From the NCBI GenBank assembly GCA_004552385.1, contig SFOL01000048.1, positions 1 to 13,322 on the forward strand: 13,322 nucleotides of DNA. The letters are read 5' to 3'. Position 1 is the first letter of the stretch. Every line of letters starts with the position of its first letter. Position numbers and translations under genes: made by a program. The stretch comes from Bacteroidales bacterium. GTDB lineage: Bacteria > Bacteroidota > Bacteroidia > Bacteroidales > Marinilabiliaceae. Shown here piece by piece: positions 7,456 to 13,322 of the stretch. The notes beneath the pieces are model-generated. The model searched no databases. It had not been told where the DNA came from and was given only the letters and a program-made list of their open reading frames with translations.

Positions 7456-7486
7456 TCTGCTTATTTGGGCAAATATGCTTAATTTG
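7456..7486 (+). promoter_or_regulatory. Candidate Bacteroidota-type promoter for the RNA methyltransferase gene
   Basis: TCTG at 7456-7459, a 19-base spacer and TTAATTTG at 7479-7486 match the Bacteroides consensus TTTG-N19-TAnnTTTG at eight of ten defined positions. The start of transcription would fall near 7491, about 20 bases before the ATG at 7514. This is a pattern match only. Confidence 0.35.
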
Positions 7487-7513
7487 CTATCGGTTTAAGA
7501 ACAAAAAACGACA

Positions 7514-8056
7514 ATGACAACACGCCAGAAACTGATGATGGAGGAGATGGGGCGCCTCTCGGCCGACGAGTTCCGAGTGGCGGACAAGACTCCGCTCGTC
7601 ATCGTGGCCGATGAGATACGAAGCCTTAACAACATAGGCTCACTCTTCCGCACTGCCGACGCCTTCCGCCTTGAGCGGATATATCTGTGCGGGGCCGTGG
7701 GCGAGCCGCCTCACCCCGAAATACATAAGACCGCGCTCGGAGCCGAGTTCTCTGTCGACTGGCGCAAGTCCGACTCCACGCTCGCCGTGGTCCGCGAGCT
7801 CAAGGAGCAAGGTTACGTGACTCTCGCGCTTGAACAGGCTCGCGGCAGCGTCAGCCTCGAGAGGCTCGTGGTGGACAAGGGGCGGAAGTACGCCATCGTG
7901 GCCGGCAACGAGATAAGGGGCGTGGCGCAGGAGGTCGTAGACGAGTGCGACTGCTGCGTGGAGATCCCGCAGTTCGGCACCAAACACTCGCTTAACGTGT
8001 CAGTCTCTACCGGCATGGCCGTGTGGGAGGTCGTGAAGCAATTGTCAATTCTCTGA
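7514..8056 (+). CDS. SpoU/TrmH family RNA 2'-O-methyltransferase
   Basis: This 180-residue SPOUT-fold enzyme is expected to transfer a methyl group from S-adenosylmethionine to a ribose 2'-OH in tRNA or rRNA. Motif 1 is EIRSLNNIGSLFRTADAF (34-51, with N39/N40 and catalytic-type R46). Motif 2 is AIVAGNEIRG (127-136). Motif 3 is IPQFGTKHSLNVSVSTGMAV (151-170), the knotted cofactor-binding part. It lacks the N-terminal RNA-binding extension found in RlmB-like members, so it is a minimal catalytic domain like TrmL or TrmH. The exact target nucleotide cannot be read from the sequence. It is divergent from sufE and followed after 27 nt by a secreted orphan gene. Confidence 0.92.
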   Translation: MTTRQKLMMEEMGRLSADEFRVADKTPLVIVADEIRSLNNIGSLFRTADAFRLERIYLCGAVGEPPHPEIHKTALGAEFSVDWRKSDSTLAVVRELKEQGYVTLALEQARGSVSLERLVVDKGRKYAIVAGNEIRGVAQEVVDECDCCVEIPQFGTKHSLNVSVSTGMAVWEVVKQLSIL

Positions 8057-8083
8057 TTTCTGTTATAATTTATGGTTTGCGAC

Positions 8084-8563
8084 ATGAAGAAACTGCTTAT
8101 GGCTGTGCTTGCGCTTGCGGGCGTAAGCCTCACTGCAAGTGCACAAAAAAGTTGCGTCTACTCTTATGAAGGCGACGGGTTCTATGTACGTCTTGTTGCG
8201 CCGGGCGACTTGCGTATTGGCTCCACATCCGACATGCGTTTCGTCACTGAGAAAGGTGACGATGACGAACGCAAGGTGGAAGTCGAGGTCTGCAAGGGTC
8301 TCGACATGGCTGGCTATTCACAGGCCATGAGCGAGATTGACGATGCCGACTTTTTCATTAACGATGGCGGGACGGAAATGATGTGCGAGAGCGCGCGCGC
8401 CACGCGCCACTTCTTAGGCTATATGAGGCAAGGCGAGTCATCCGGTGTCTCGCTCAAGGTCTATGTGGCCGACCCCCAATCGCCAAAAGGTCGCTCAGTC
8501 AAGTATCTTGAAGTGCCGGCTAAGGCCGTCTCCGGCTTTGTCTCAGCCCGCTGCCGGTATTAA
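8084..8563 (+). CDS. Small secreted protein of unknown function
   Basis: I do not recognise this family. The 159-residue protein begins with a clear signal peptide (MKKLLMAVLALAGVSLTASA, cleavage after A20), leaving about 139 exported residues. The mature part has four cysteines (C24, C70, C101, C157), enough for two disulfides, and an acidic patch (KGDDDERK, 57-64). Alternating polar and hydrophobic segments (KVEVEV, VSLKVYVA, VKYLEVPA) suggest beta structure. An in-frame ATG four codons upstream (8072) is possible, but MKK at 8084 gives the better signal sequence. TATAATTTATGG just upstream could be a promoter of its own, though the 27-nt gap from the methyltransferase gene also allows read-through. 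About 210 bases of A/T-rich DNA follow, without a clear terminator. Confidence 0.75.
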   Translation: MKKLLMAVLALAGVSLTASAQKSCVYSYEGDGFYVRLVAPGDLRIGSTSDMRFVTEKGDDDERKVEVEVCKGLDMAGYSQAMSEIDDADFFINDGGTEMMCESARATRHFLGYMRQGESSGVSLKVYVADPQSPKGRSVKYLEVPAKAVSGFVSARCRY

Positions 8564-8773
8564 TACGGATAAAATTCTACACGCTGATTGCCTGTGCATC
8601 GCATGTTGATTGATACATACTAATATGTGATAAGATACGGCAAAGTTGTGACCAAATGTTTGACTATTATTGCACTCTGAAGAAGTTAAGTGTGCTTTGC
8701 TTTTGTAGCCTTGCTCTGTAAAGGCGGCATACCTGGCTGTCTTATGAATGAAAGTTGTTAAAATACAATCATT

Positions 8774-9694
8774 ATGGAGGCGATAAAATTCAAACCTATT
8801 TGGAAACCGACCCTCTGGGGGGGGGAGTGGTGGCTCATATCGGCGGTCGAAGGATCCGAGTCCGTAGCGGCCGATGGCGAGTTCGCCGGCATGACCTTGC
8901 CGCAAATAATCTCGCGGTCGCGCCAGGATCTTGTGGGGGGCGCTTCGTGGGCGAAATATGGGGAGATCTTCCCTCTCCTCGTCAAGTTCATTGACGCGCG
9001 ACAAGACCTCTCCATACAAGTACACCCCGATGACGAGATGGCTGCGCGGATCCACGGGAAGCTCGGAAAGAACGAGATGTGGTACGTAGTCGACGCGCTC
9101 AAAGGCTCATATCTCATCGACGGTTTCAAGAAGCCCATGGCCGAGCCCGATTATGCCGCCAGCGTGGCCGATGGCTCTATCGAGGATTATCTCAACAAGG
9201 TGCAGGTCGAGGTCGGAGACGTTTTCTACATCCCCTCAGGGCGAGTCCACGGGATTGGCGGTGGCACCTTCATTGCCGAGATTCAGCAGAGCAGCGACGT
9301 CACCTACCGCCTCTACGACTACAACAGGCGCGACAAGGACGGCAACCTGCGCGAACTCCACACCGAGCTCGCCAAGCAGGCTATAACTTTCGGAGACGTC
9401 ACGCCTGACCCCCGCTCTCACTACGTCGAGACTCCTGACACTCTGTGCGAAGTGGTGCGCTGCCCGTTTTTCACCACCTATGTGGCTCACCTGTCGCATC
9501 CGCTCTCTTATGACGTCAGCCGTGTCTACTCGTTTGTCGTCGTCATGACGCTCTCCGGCTCTTGTCGCCTCACCGACGAGAATGGCGCCGCTGTCATCCT
9601 CCAAGAGCACGAGGCGGCGCTCGTGCCGGCCGCGGCGCGCATGCTCAATGTCACGCCCGACGGCAAGACCAAAATCCTCGTGAGCCACTTGTAG
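8774..9694 (+). CDS. manA: Mannose-6-phosphate isomerase, class I (zinc-dependent)
   Basis: The enzyme interconverts mannose 6-phosphate and fructose 6-phosphate in the cytoplasm, linking mannose use and GDP-mannose supply to glycolysis. The zinc ligands are visible: Q82 and H84 in IQVHPDD, E101 in GKNEMWYV, and H159 in IPSGRVHGIGGGT; R179 in DVTYRLYDYNRRD is the catalytic arginine. The 306-residue length is slightly short. The N-terminal loop that normally separates the WGG motif from the GESWE-IS motif is missing: WGG (15-17) runs almost directly into EWWLIS. A run of nine G's lies exactly there. The roughly 210 bases upstream are A/T-rich and probably hold its promoter. A secreted GH5 enzyme follows 39 nt downstream, and the two may form a mannan-use operon. 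Confidence 0.93.
   Translation: MEAIKFKPIWKPTLWGGEWWLISAVEGSESVAADGEFAGMTLPQIISRSRQDLVGGASWAKYGEIFPLLVKFIDARQDLSIQVHPDDEMAARIHGKLGKNEMWYVVDALKGSYLIDGFKKPMAEPDYAASVADGSIEDYLNKVQVEVGDVFYIPSGRVHGIGGGTFIAEIQQSSDVTYRLYDYNRRDKDGNLRELHTELAKQAITFGDVTPDPRSHYVETPDTLCEVVRCPFFTTYVAHLSHPLSYDVSRVYSFVVVMTLSGSCRLTDENGAAVILQEHEAALVPAAARMLNVTPDGKTKILVSHL
8817..8825 (+). repeat. G9 homopolymer inside manA
   Basis: Nine consecutive G's span codons 15-18 of manA (Trp-Gly-Gly-Glu). Tracts of this length are prone to slippage in replication and to sequencing error. A change of one or two bases would shift the frame and remove the whole catalytic part of ManA. Confidence 0.9.
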
Positions 9695-9733
9695 GCGACC
9701 ATGTCCCGAAAAACACCTTAATACGCAAAGCCG

Positions 9734-11008
9734 ATGAAAAAAAGCATATTCACCCTTGCCGTCGCCCTTGGCGTCATGTCAGCCAGCGCTCTTGCGCAAG
9801 ACTTCGTCAAGGTTGCCGACGGCCATTTCGAGCGCGGCGGCAAGCCTTACTACTATGTCGGCACCAACTTCTGGTATGGGGCCATCCTTGCCTCCGAAGG
9901 GCAGGGCGGCGACCGCGCAAGGCTGGCCAAGGAGCTTGACGAGCTCAAAGCCAACGGCATGGACAACCTGCGCATCCTTGTGGGCAGCGACGGACAGAGG
10001 GGCGTGAAGACTAAGGTCGAGCCGACGCTCCAAATCGCCCCGGGCGTGTATAATGACACCATCCTCGCGGGGCTCGACTACCTCCTTGCCGAGATGGGCA
10101 AGCGCGATATGGTCGCCGTGCTTTACCTTAACAACTCTTGGGAGTGGAGCGGCGGCTATGGCTTCTACCTCGAACACGCTGGTGCGGGCAAGGCCCCCAG
10201 GCCCAACGAGGAGGGGTATCCCGCCTACATGTCATTCGCCAGCCAGTTCGCGGCCAACGATGCGGCCCATCAGCTCTTCTACGACTACGTGCGCTTCATC
10301 GTCAGCCGCACCAACCGCTACACGGGCAAGAAGTACGTAGACGACCCCGCCATAATGAGCTGGCAGGTCGGCAACGAGCCACGCGCCTTCTCCGATGAGG
10401 CCAAGGCCCCCTTCGCCAAGTGGCTCTCCGAGACCACAAAGCTCATCCGCAGCCTCGACTCGCGCCACCTCATCTCGCTCGGCAGCGAGGGCTCTTGGGG
10501 GTGCGAGGGCGACATGGCTCTCTACGAGAAGATCTGCTCCGACCCCAACGTCGACTATATGAACATACACCTCTGGCCTTATAACTGGGGATGGGCCCGC
10601 GCGCGACATCTGAGGGCTGACATCAAGAGGGCGTGCGACAACACAAAGGCCTACATAGACTCTCACCTCGATGTCAGCGCCAGGCTGCGCAAGCCGCTCG
10701 TGATGGAAGAGTTCGGCTTCCCGCGAGACGGATTCTCCTTCTCCAAGGAGGCTAAGACTACCGTTCGCGACGATTACTACGATTACGTCTTTGGCCTCAT
10801 ATACAATGCGCGCCGTGGCGGAGGCCTGTTCGCAGGGTGCAACTTCTGGGGCTGGGGCGGCTTGGCCGAGCCTGAGCATGATGACTGGCAGGTGGGTGAC
10901 CCTTATACCGGGGACCCGGCTCAGGAGGCGCAGGGGCTCAACTCAGTATTCTCTTCTGACAAGTCTACCCTGCAAGTCATCTCTAAGTGGAATAAGAAGC
11001 TGAGGTAG
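9734..11008 (+). CDS. Secreted GH5 glycoside hydrolase, probable endo-beta-1,4-mannanase (GH5_7-like)
   Basis: This 424-residue exported enzyme has a signal peptide (residues 1-21, cleavage in ALA-Q) and a single (beta/alpha)8 catalytic domain. YYYVGTNFWYG (39-49) is the first strand and its active-site loop. E215 in SWQVGNEPR is the general acid/base, H279 in MNIHLWPYNWG the conserved active-site histidine, and E326 in VMEEFGFPRD the nucleophile. The FWGWGG end (371-376) carries the last-strand tryptophan. This layout is that of clan GH-A family 5, and the NEPR and EEFG surroundings are most like mannanases of subfamily 7. No carbohydrate-binding module is attached. It is the second gene after manA (39-nt gap), which supports mannan as the substrate. 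Mannosidase or another beta-glycan specificity cannot be ruled out. Confidence 0.88.
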   Translation: MKKSIFTLAVALGVMSASALAQDFVKVADGHFERGGKPYYYVGTNFWYGAILASEGQGGDRARLAKELDELKANGMDNLRILVGSDGQRGVKTKVEPTLQIAPGVYNDTILAGLDYLLAEMGKRDMVAVLYLNNSWEWSGGYGFYLEHAGAGKAPRPNEEGYPAYMSFASQFAANDAAHQLFYDYVRFIVSRTNRYTGKKYVDDPAIMSWQVGNEPRAFSDEAKAPFAKWLSETTKLIRSLDSRHLISLGSEGSWGCEGDMALYEKICSDPNVDYMNIHLWPYNWGWARARHLRADIKRACDNTKAYIDSHLDVSARLRKPLVMEEFGFPRDGFSFSKEAKTTVRDDYYDYVFGLIYNARRGGGLFAGCNFWGWGGLAEPEHDDWQVGDPYTGDPAQEAQGLNSVFSSDKSTLQVISKWNKKLR

Positions 11009-11032
11009 GCTCTCTCTGTAATTAGCATCATC

Positions 11033-11066
11033 GGCGTGGCTCGCGGACTTGCTCCCGGGCCATGCC
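11033..11066 (+). terminator. Hairpin after the GH5 gene, weak terminator candidate
   Basis: An 11-bp stem (11033-11043 with 11056-11066, GGCGTGGCTCG/CGGGCCATGCC, including two G-U pairs) closes a 12-base loop. It starts 24 bases after the GH5 stop and is followed only by CTTT. It may partly end the manA-GH5 transcript or be a leader structure of the protease gene whose ATG is 20 bases further on. Confidence 0.4.
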
Positions 11067-11086
11067 CTTTCACCAATCTATGTCAG

Positions 11087-12151
11087 ATGGCTCTTTACTT
11101 TGTTATAAGAAACAACAAACCCTTCGGCCCCTACGACCTCCCGACGCTTTCCGACATGGTCAGCCGCGGGCGCGTCTTGCGTTGCGATATGGCTTTCGAA
11201 GACGGAACTGTTTATGACGGACGGACGACAGTCGGCTCGCTGCTCTCCTCGGCAGGCTACAACCCTAAGGTGCGAAGCGGGGTCGGGCTCTTCAAGCAGT
11301 TATCGAACATAGGCTCCGAGGTCATATTCCCGCGCGATGATATGCGCCTCTCCGTCTGGAGGCAGGATACGAAGCTCATCATGATGGCTGCTGTCGGGCT
11401 TCTGCCCGCCGCCGTCGAGTTGTTCGGGTGGTGGCCTTTTATGACGTTCTATCTCATATCGCTCTATTTCTCAGCCATCTGGGCCCTCTTCTTTTACTAT
11501 CTGTTCAAGACAAAGCAGGTCTCGGCGCAATCCGCTTTTATGGTCTTTTTCCTTACCCAGGCATTCGTCTTCGTCGCATGGGATGTCCTTGGCATAGTCC
11601 GTCTTAATCCGTTCTACGCGTTCGAGGGGGCGCAGACGCTCTTAGGCAATACCCTCTTCTACATAGGCGGCGTCGGGCTCACGGAGGAGTTCGCCAAGGC
11701 CCTGCCTTTGCTCATCATAACGTCTCGCGCCCGTCAGCCCCTCGTGCCGCAGACAATGGTTTTCTATGGCCTGATATCAGGCATCGCGTTCGGCGTCTTC
11801 GAGGGTGTGCAATACCAGATGACTGTCAATTCCGACTATGGTTACAGCGAGTCGTTCCTTATGAACATCGCACGTCTGACGACGTTGCCTTTCGCCCATT
11901 CCCTGTGGGCCGCGCTGGCGGGATATTTCATCTCGTTCGCATTGCTCTATCCCGCCTACAAATGGGCGTTGTGGGTTATCGCCATACTCCTGCCCGCCGT
12001 GCTCCATGGTGTCTACGACCTTGCTTGCGACTATGAGGTCGGCGGAGTCTTTGTCCGCGGGGCCATCATTTTCTTCTCGGCTCTGCTCCTCATAACCTAT
12101 CTCAAGCGCGGGTCTGACCTCCAGGAGAGGCTCTCCACTCTAACGCGCTGA
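11087..12151 (+). CDS. GYF_2 domain-PrsW family intramembrane protease
   Basis: This is a multi-pass inner-membrane protein of 354 residues. The first 50 or so residues form a GYF_2 domain (YFVIRNNKPFGPYDLPTLSD), a cytoplasmic peptide-binding fold. The rest is a PrsW-type membrane metalloprotease with roughly eight hydrophobic segments from about residue 96. Its catalytic set is present: EEFAK (200-204), the GVFEG segment (E239), FAHSLW (H271) and HGVYDLACD (H307, D311). The founding PrsW of Bacillus cleaves an anti-sigma factor; the substrate here is unknown and no anti-sigma gene is in view. I chose ATG 11087 over an upstream GTG at 11036 because the GYF_2 fold begins at once after it and the extra residues match nothing. 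The HsdR_N-type gene follows after 17 nt, likely in the same transcript. Confidence 0.9.
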   Translation: MALYFVIRNNKPFGPYDLPTLSDMVSRGRVLRCDMAFEDGTVYDGRTTVGSLLSSAGYNPKVRSGVGLFKQLSNIGSEVIFPRDDMRLSVWRQDTKLIMMAAVGLLPAAVELFGWWPFMTFYLISLYFSAIWALFFYYLFKTKQVSAQSAFMVFFLTQAFVFVAWDVLGIVRLNPFYAFEGAQTLLGNTLFYIGGVGLTEEFAKALPLLIITSRARQPLVPQTMVFYGLISGIAFGVFEGVQYQMTVNSDYGYSESFLMNIARLTTLPFAHSLWAALAGYFISFALLYPAYKWALWVIAILLPAVLHGVYDLACDYEVGGVFVRGAIIFFSALLLITYLKRGSDLQERLSTLTR

Positions 12152-12168
12152 CGCCCCGCCCCCTCGTA

Positions 12169-12648
12169 ATGATGTTCCCGCGTCTTAATCTGCCACCCGC
12201 GCAGCTCCGCCTGCGCGAGGCTTCGACCTCGCAAGGTCGTCCGTCTGTGCTCTGCCTTAGCCGGCGCAGGTACGTGGCCCTTACTCCCGAGGAGTGGGTG
12301 AGGCAGAATTTCATATCTTACATGGTCTGCACACTCGGATACCCGCAGGGGCTTGTGGCGGCCGAGGCTCCAGTCGACATCAACGGTTTGCGCCAGCGCG
12401 CCGACATAGTGGCCTACTCGCGCCTGATGACCCCGCTTGTCATCGTCGAATGCAAAGCACCGGAGGTGACTCTCTCTCAGGCAACCCTCAATCAGGCTTG
12501 CCGCTACCTGTCGTCATTGGGCTCCGTGGCGGTGGTGCTCACCAACGGCATTAATCATTATTGTGTGGCCGTCGGTAGCGGAGGCACCCCCGAGTTCCTT
12601 GACCATGTGCCTGCCTGGGCCGAGGTCAATGCCATGCCCGCCAAATAA
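12169..12648 (+). CDS. Stand-alone HsdR N-terminal (HSDR_N_2) domain protein, PD-(D/E)xK fold
   Basis: This 159-residue protein has only the nuclease-fold domain seen at the N-terminus of type I restriction HsdR subunits. RADIVAYSRLMTPLVIVECK (77-96) supplies the PD-(D/E)xK core D79, E94 and K96; E66 could be a further metal ligand. RRYVALTPEEWVRQNFISYM (33-52) is a typical start of this Bacteroidota family. No helicase/translocase domain and no hsdM or hsdS gene is nearby, so it is not a restriction system as it stands. Such single-domain proteins are conserved in Bacteroidota, and their role is not known to me. DNA binding, repair or replication are guesses. Start ATG 12169 or 12172. It follows the PrsW gene by 17 nt, so they are probably co-transcribed. 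Confidence 0.88.
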   Translation: MMFPRLNLPPAQLRLREASTSQGRPSVLCLSRRRYVALTPEEWVRQNFISYMVCTLGYPQGLVAAEAPVDINGLRQRADIVAYSRLMTPLVIVECKAPEVTLSQATLNQACRYLSSLGSVAVVLTNGINHYCVAVGSGGTPEFLDHVPAWAEVNAMPAK

Positions 12649-12721
12649 ACAAGACAGTGGCCGAGCCTGTTCGTGCAACATCAGTGAGGCCATTTGCGTA
12701 ATAAACAGTCGAACCTTAATT

Positions 12722-13322
12722 ATGCATAAAATGAAGAATTTCATAAGGACTGCCATCGCGTTTGTCGTATGGCTTCTCGTGGCCATAGGCGCCTACGCTC
12801 AAAATTGCACCCCGACGGCGGCTGATTACGAGCGGTTCCCGAGCACCAAGACGCTCGTCGTGCTTGATGACAATCTTTTCTCAGACTTCAACCTCGCCAT
12901 CAAGAAAGACGTCAAGGACAATTGGACTGTAACTGAGACCGCTTTCATAACCAAAAAGGAGTTCGAGAAGAAGCGCACCGATCCTCAATACTCTTTCCTC
13001 CTGACCACGACGGTTACCTACCCCGACGATAAGACACATACCAAATATTTGTATTTCAGCCTCATAATGGGCAAGAATACGAAAAAGGTCAAAGATATGC
13101 CCGACCTCATCTCCGTTCCTCTCGCCTACGCCAATGTCGACGACCAGGAGGAGTGGGTGTATAAGCTGCCCGTAATAATCCGCTTCATGCTCAGGCATGT
13201 CGAGAACATGACGGCCAACCCGAAGCTCATATCAGAGACGCCGCTCCTCATGTATAATAAATACAGTCAGTCGCTCGCGGACAAGACCCTCTACCTCGTC
13301 AAGTCCGACCTTGAAAAGGGGT
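12722..13322 (+). CDS. Secreted protein of unknown function, N-terminal part (runs off window)
   Basis: The frame is open from ATG 12722 to the window edge (200 codons). The first residues form a signal peptide, best read from the second ATG at 12731 (MKNFIRTAIAFVVWLLVAIG, then AYA-Q cleavage). The exported part starts with one cysteine (C29) soon after cleavage. It continues with a mixed alpha/beta-looking sequence (STKTLVVLDDNLFSDFNLAI, DPQYSFLLTTTVTYPD, LYFSLIMGK, LYLVKSDLEKG). It resembles uncharacterised secreted Bacteroidales proteins as I remember them, but I can name no function. A TTTG at 12693 and TAATTATG at 12717, 20 bases apart, resemble a promoter. If real, transcription would begin near the second ATG, giving a leaderless or nearly leaderless message. 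It lies 73 nt after the HsdR_N-type gene. Confidence 0.8.
   Translation, partial: MHKMKNFIRTAIAFVVWLLVAIGAYAQNCTPTAADYERFPSTKTLVVLDDNLFSDFNLAIKKDVKDNWTVTETAFITKKEFEKKRTDPQYSFLLTTTVTYPDDKTHTKYLYFSLIMGKNTKKVKDMPDLISVPLAYANVDDQEEWVYKLPVIIRFMLRHVENMTANPKLISETPLLMYNKYSQSLADKTLYLVKSDLEKG

Noticed and set aside
8543..9055. 170-codon minus-strand frame covering the gap before manA
   Set aside because: Most of it is antisense to manA, and the gap part is A/T-rich with no motif or signal peptide; more likely promoter DNA for manA.
10232..10879. 215-codon minus-strand frame inside the GH5 gene
   Set aside because: It is antisense to catalytic-domain sequence with both active-site glutamates; a shadow of GC-rich codon use.
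12169..12648. Type I restriction-modification system
   Set aside because: Only the N-terminal HsdR-like domain is present; no helicase domain, hsdM or hsdS nearby.
12649..12721. Terminator after the HsdR_N-type gene
   Set aside because: Only a 5-bp TGGCC/GGCCA pairing with a long loop and no T run; not supportable.

Overview
The window reads as a GC-rich chromosomal segment of a Bacteroidota bacterium, most likely order Bacteroidales. The reasons are the overall look of the proteins (leucyl-tRNA synthetase tail, Tex, bleomycin-hydrolase-type C1 peptidase, stand-alone HsdR N-terminal-domain protein, secreted orphan proteins), the lack of Shine-Dalgarno sequences, and start codons preceded by A/T-rich stretches. 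The family cannot be fixed from this sequence alone. It looks like a mostly housekeeping stretch: I see no phage, transposon, CRISPR, tRNA or rRNA.

Layout. (1) 1-502: 3' end of leuS on the plus strand, closed by a strong terminator at 542-580. (2) 503-908: a non-coding-looking gap with two hairpins, between convergent leuS and tex. (3) 909-5043: a minus-strand block, transcribed purA, then 5-formyltetrahydrofolate cyclo-ligase, then tex. A terminator-like hairpin lies between purA and the cyclo-ligase; the cyclo-ligase and tex are 25 nt apart and probably form one transcript. (4) 5044-5273: a divergent control region between purA and a secreted cysteine peptidase. It holds a hairpin followed by seven T's in the purA direction, just ahead of purA, and an 8-bp inverted repeat. 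(5) 5274-6479: the C1 peptidase, with a strong terminator. (6) 6605-7389: minus-strand sufE and a SufT/DUF59 gene, a two-gene iron-sulfur cluster unit. (7) 7514-8563: a plus-strand SpoU/TrmH RNA methyltransferase and a small secreted orphan. (8) 8774-11008: mannose-6-phosphate isomerase followed 39 nt later by a secreted GH5 beta-mannanase-like enzyme. (9) 11087-12648: a GYF_2-PrsW membrane protease and, 17 nt later, a stand-alone PD-(D/E)xK nuclease-fold protein of the HsdR N-terminal type. (10) 12722 to the end: the start of a secreted protein of unknown function.

How the genes fit together. PurA and the folate cyclo-ligase both serve purine and one-carbon metabolism. SufE and the DUF59 protein act in Fe-S assembly. 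The mannanase (outside the cytoplasm) and ManA (cytoplasm) could form the two ends of a mannan-to-fructose-6-phosphate route, although no transporter or mannose kinase is in view. The most distinctive signals are in regulation and structure rather than in a new gene system. They are the terminator-like element in the purA leader, a G9 tract in manA at the point where the protein is shorter than its relatives, and the GYF_2-PrsW/HsdR_N gene pair.
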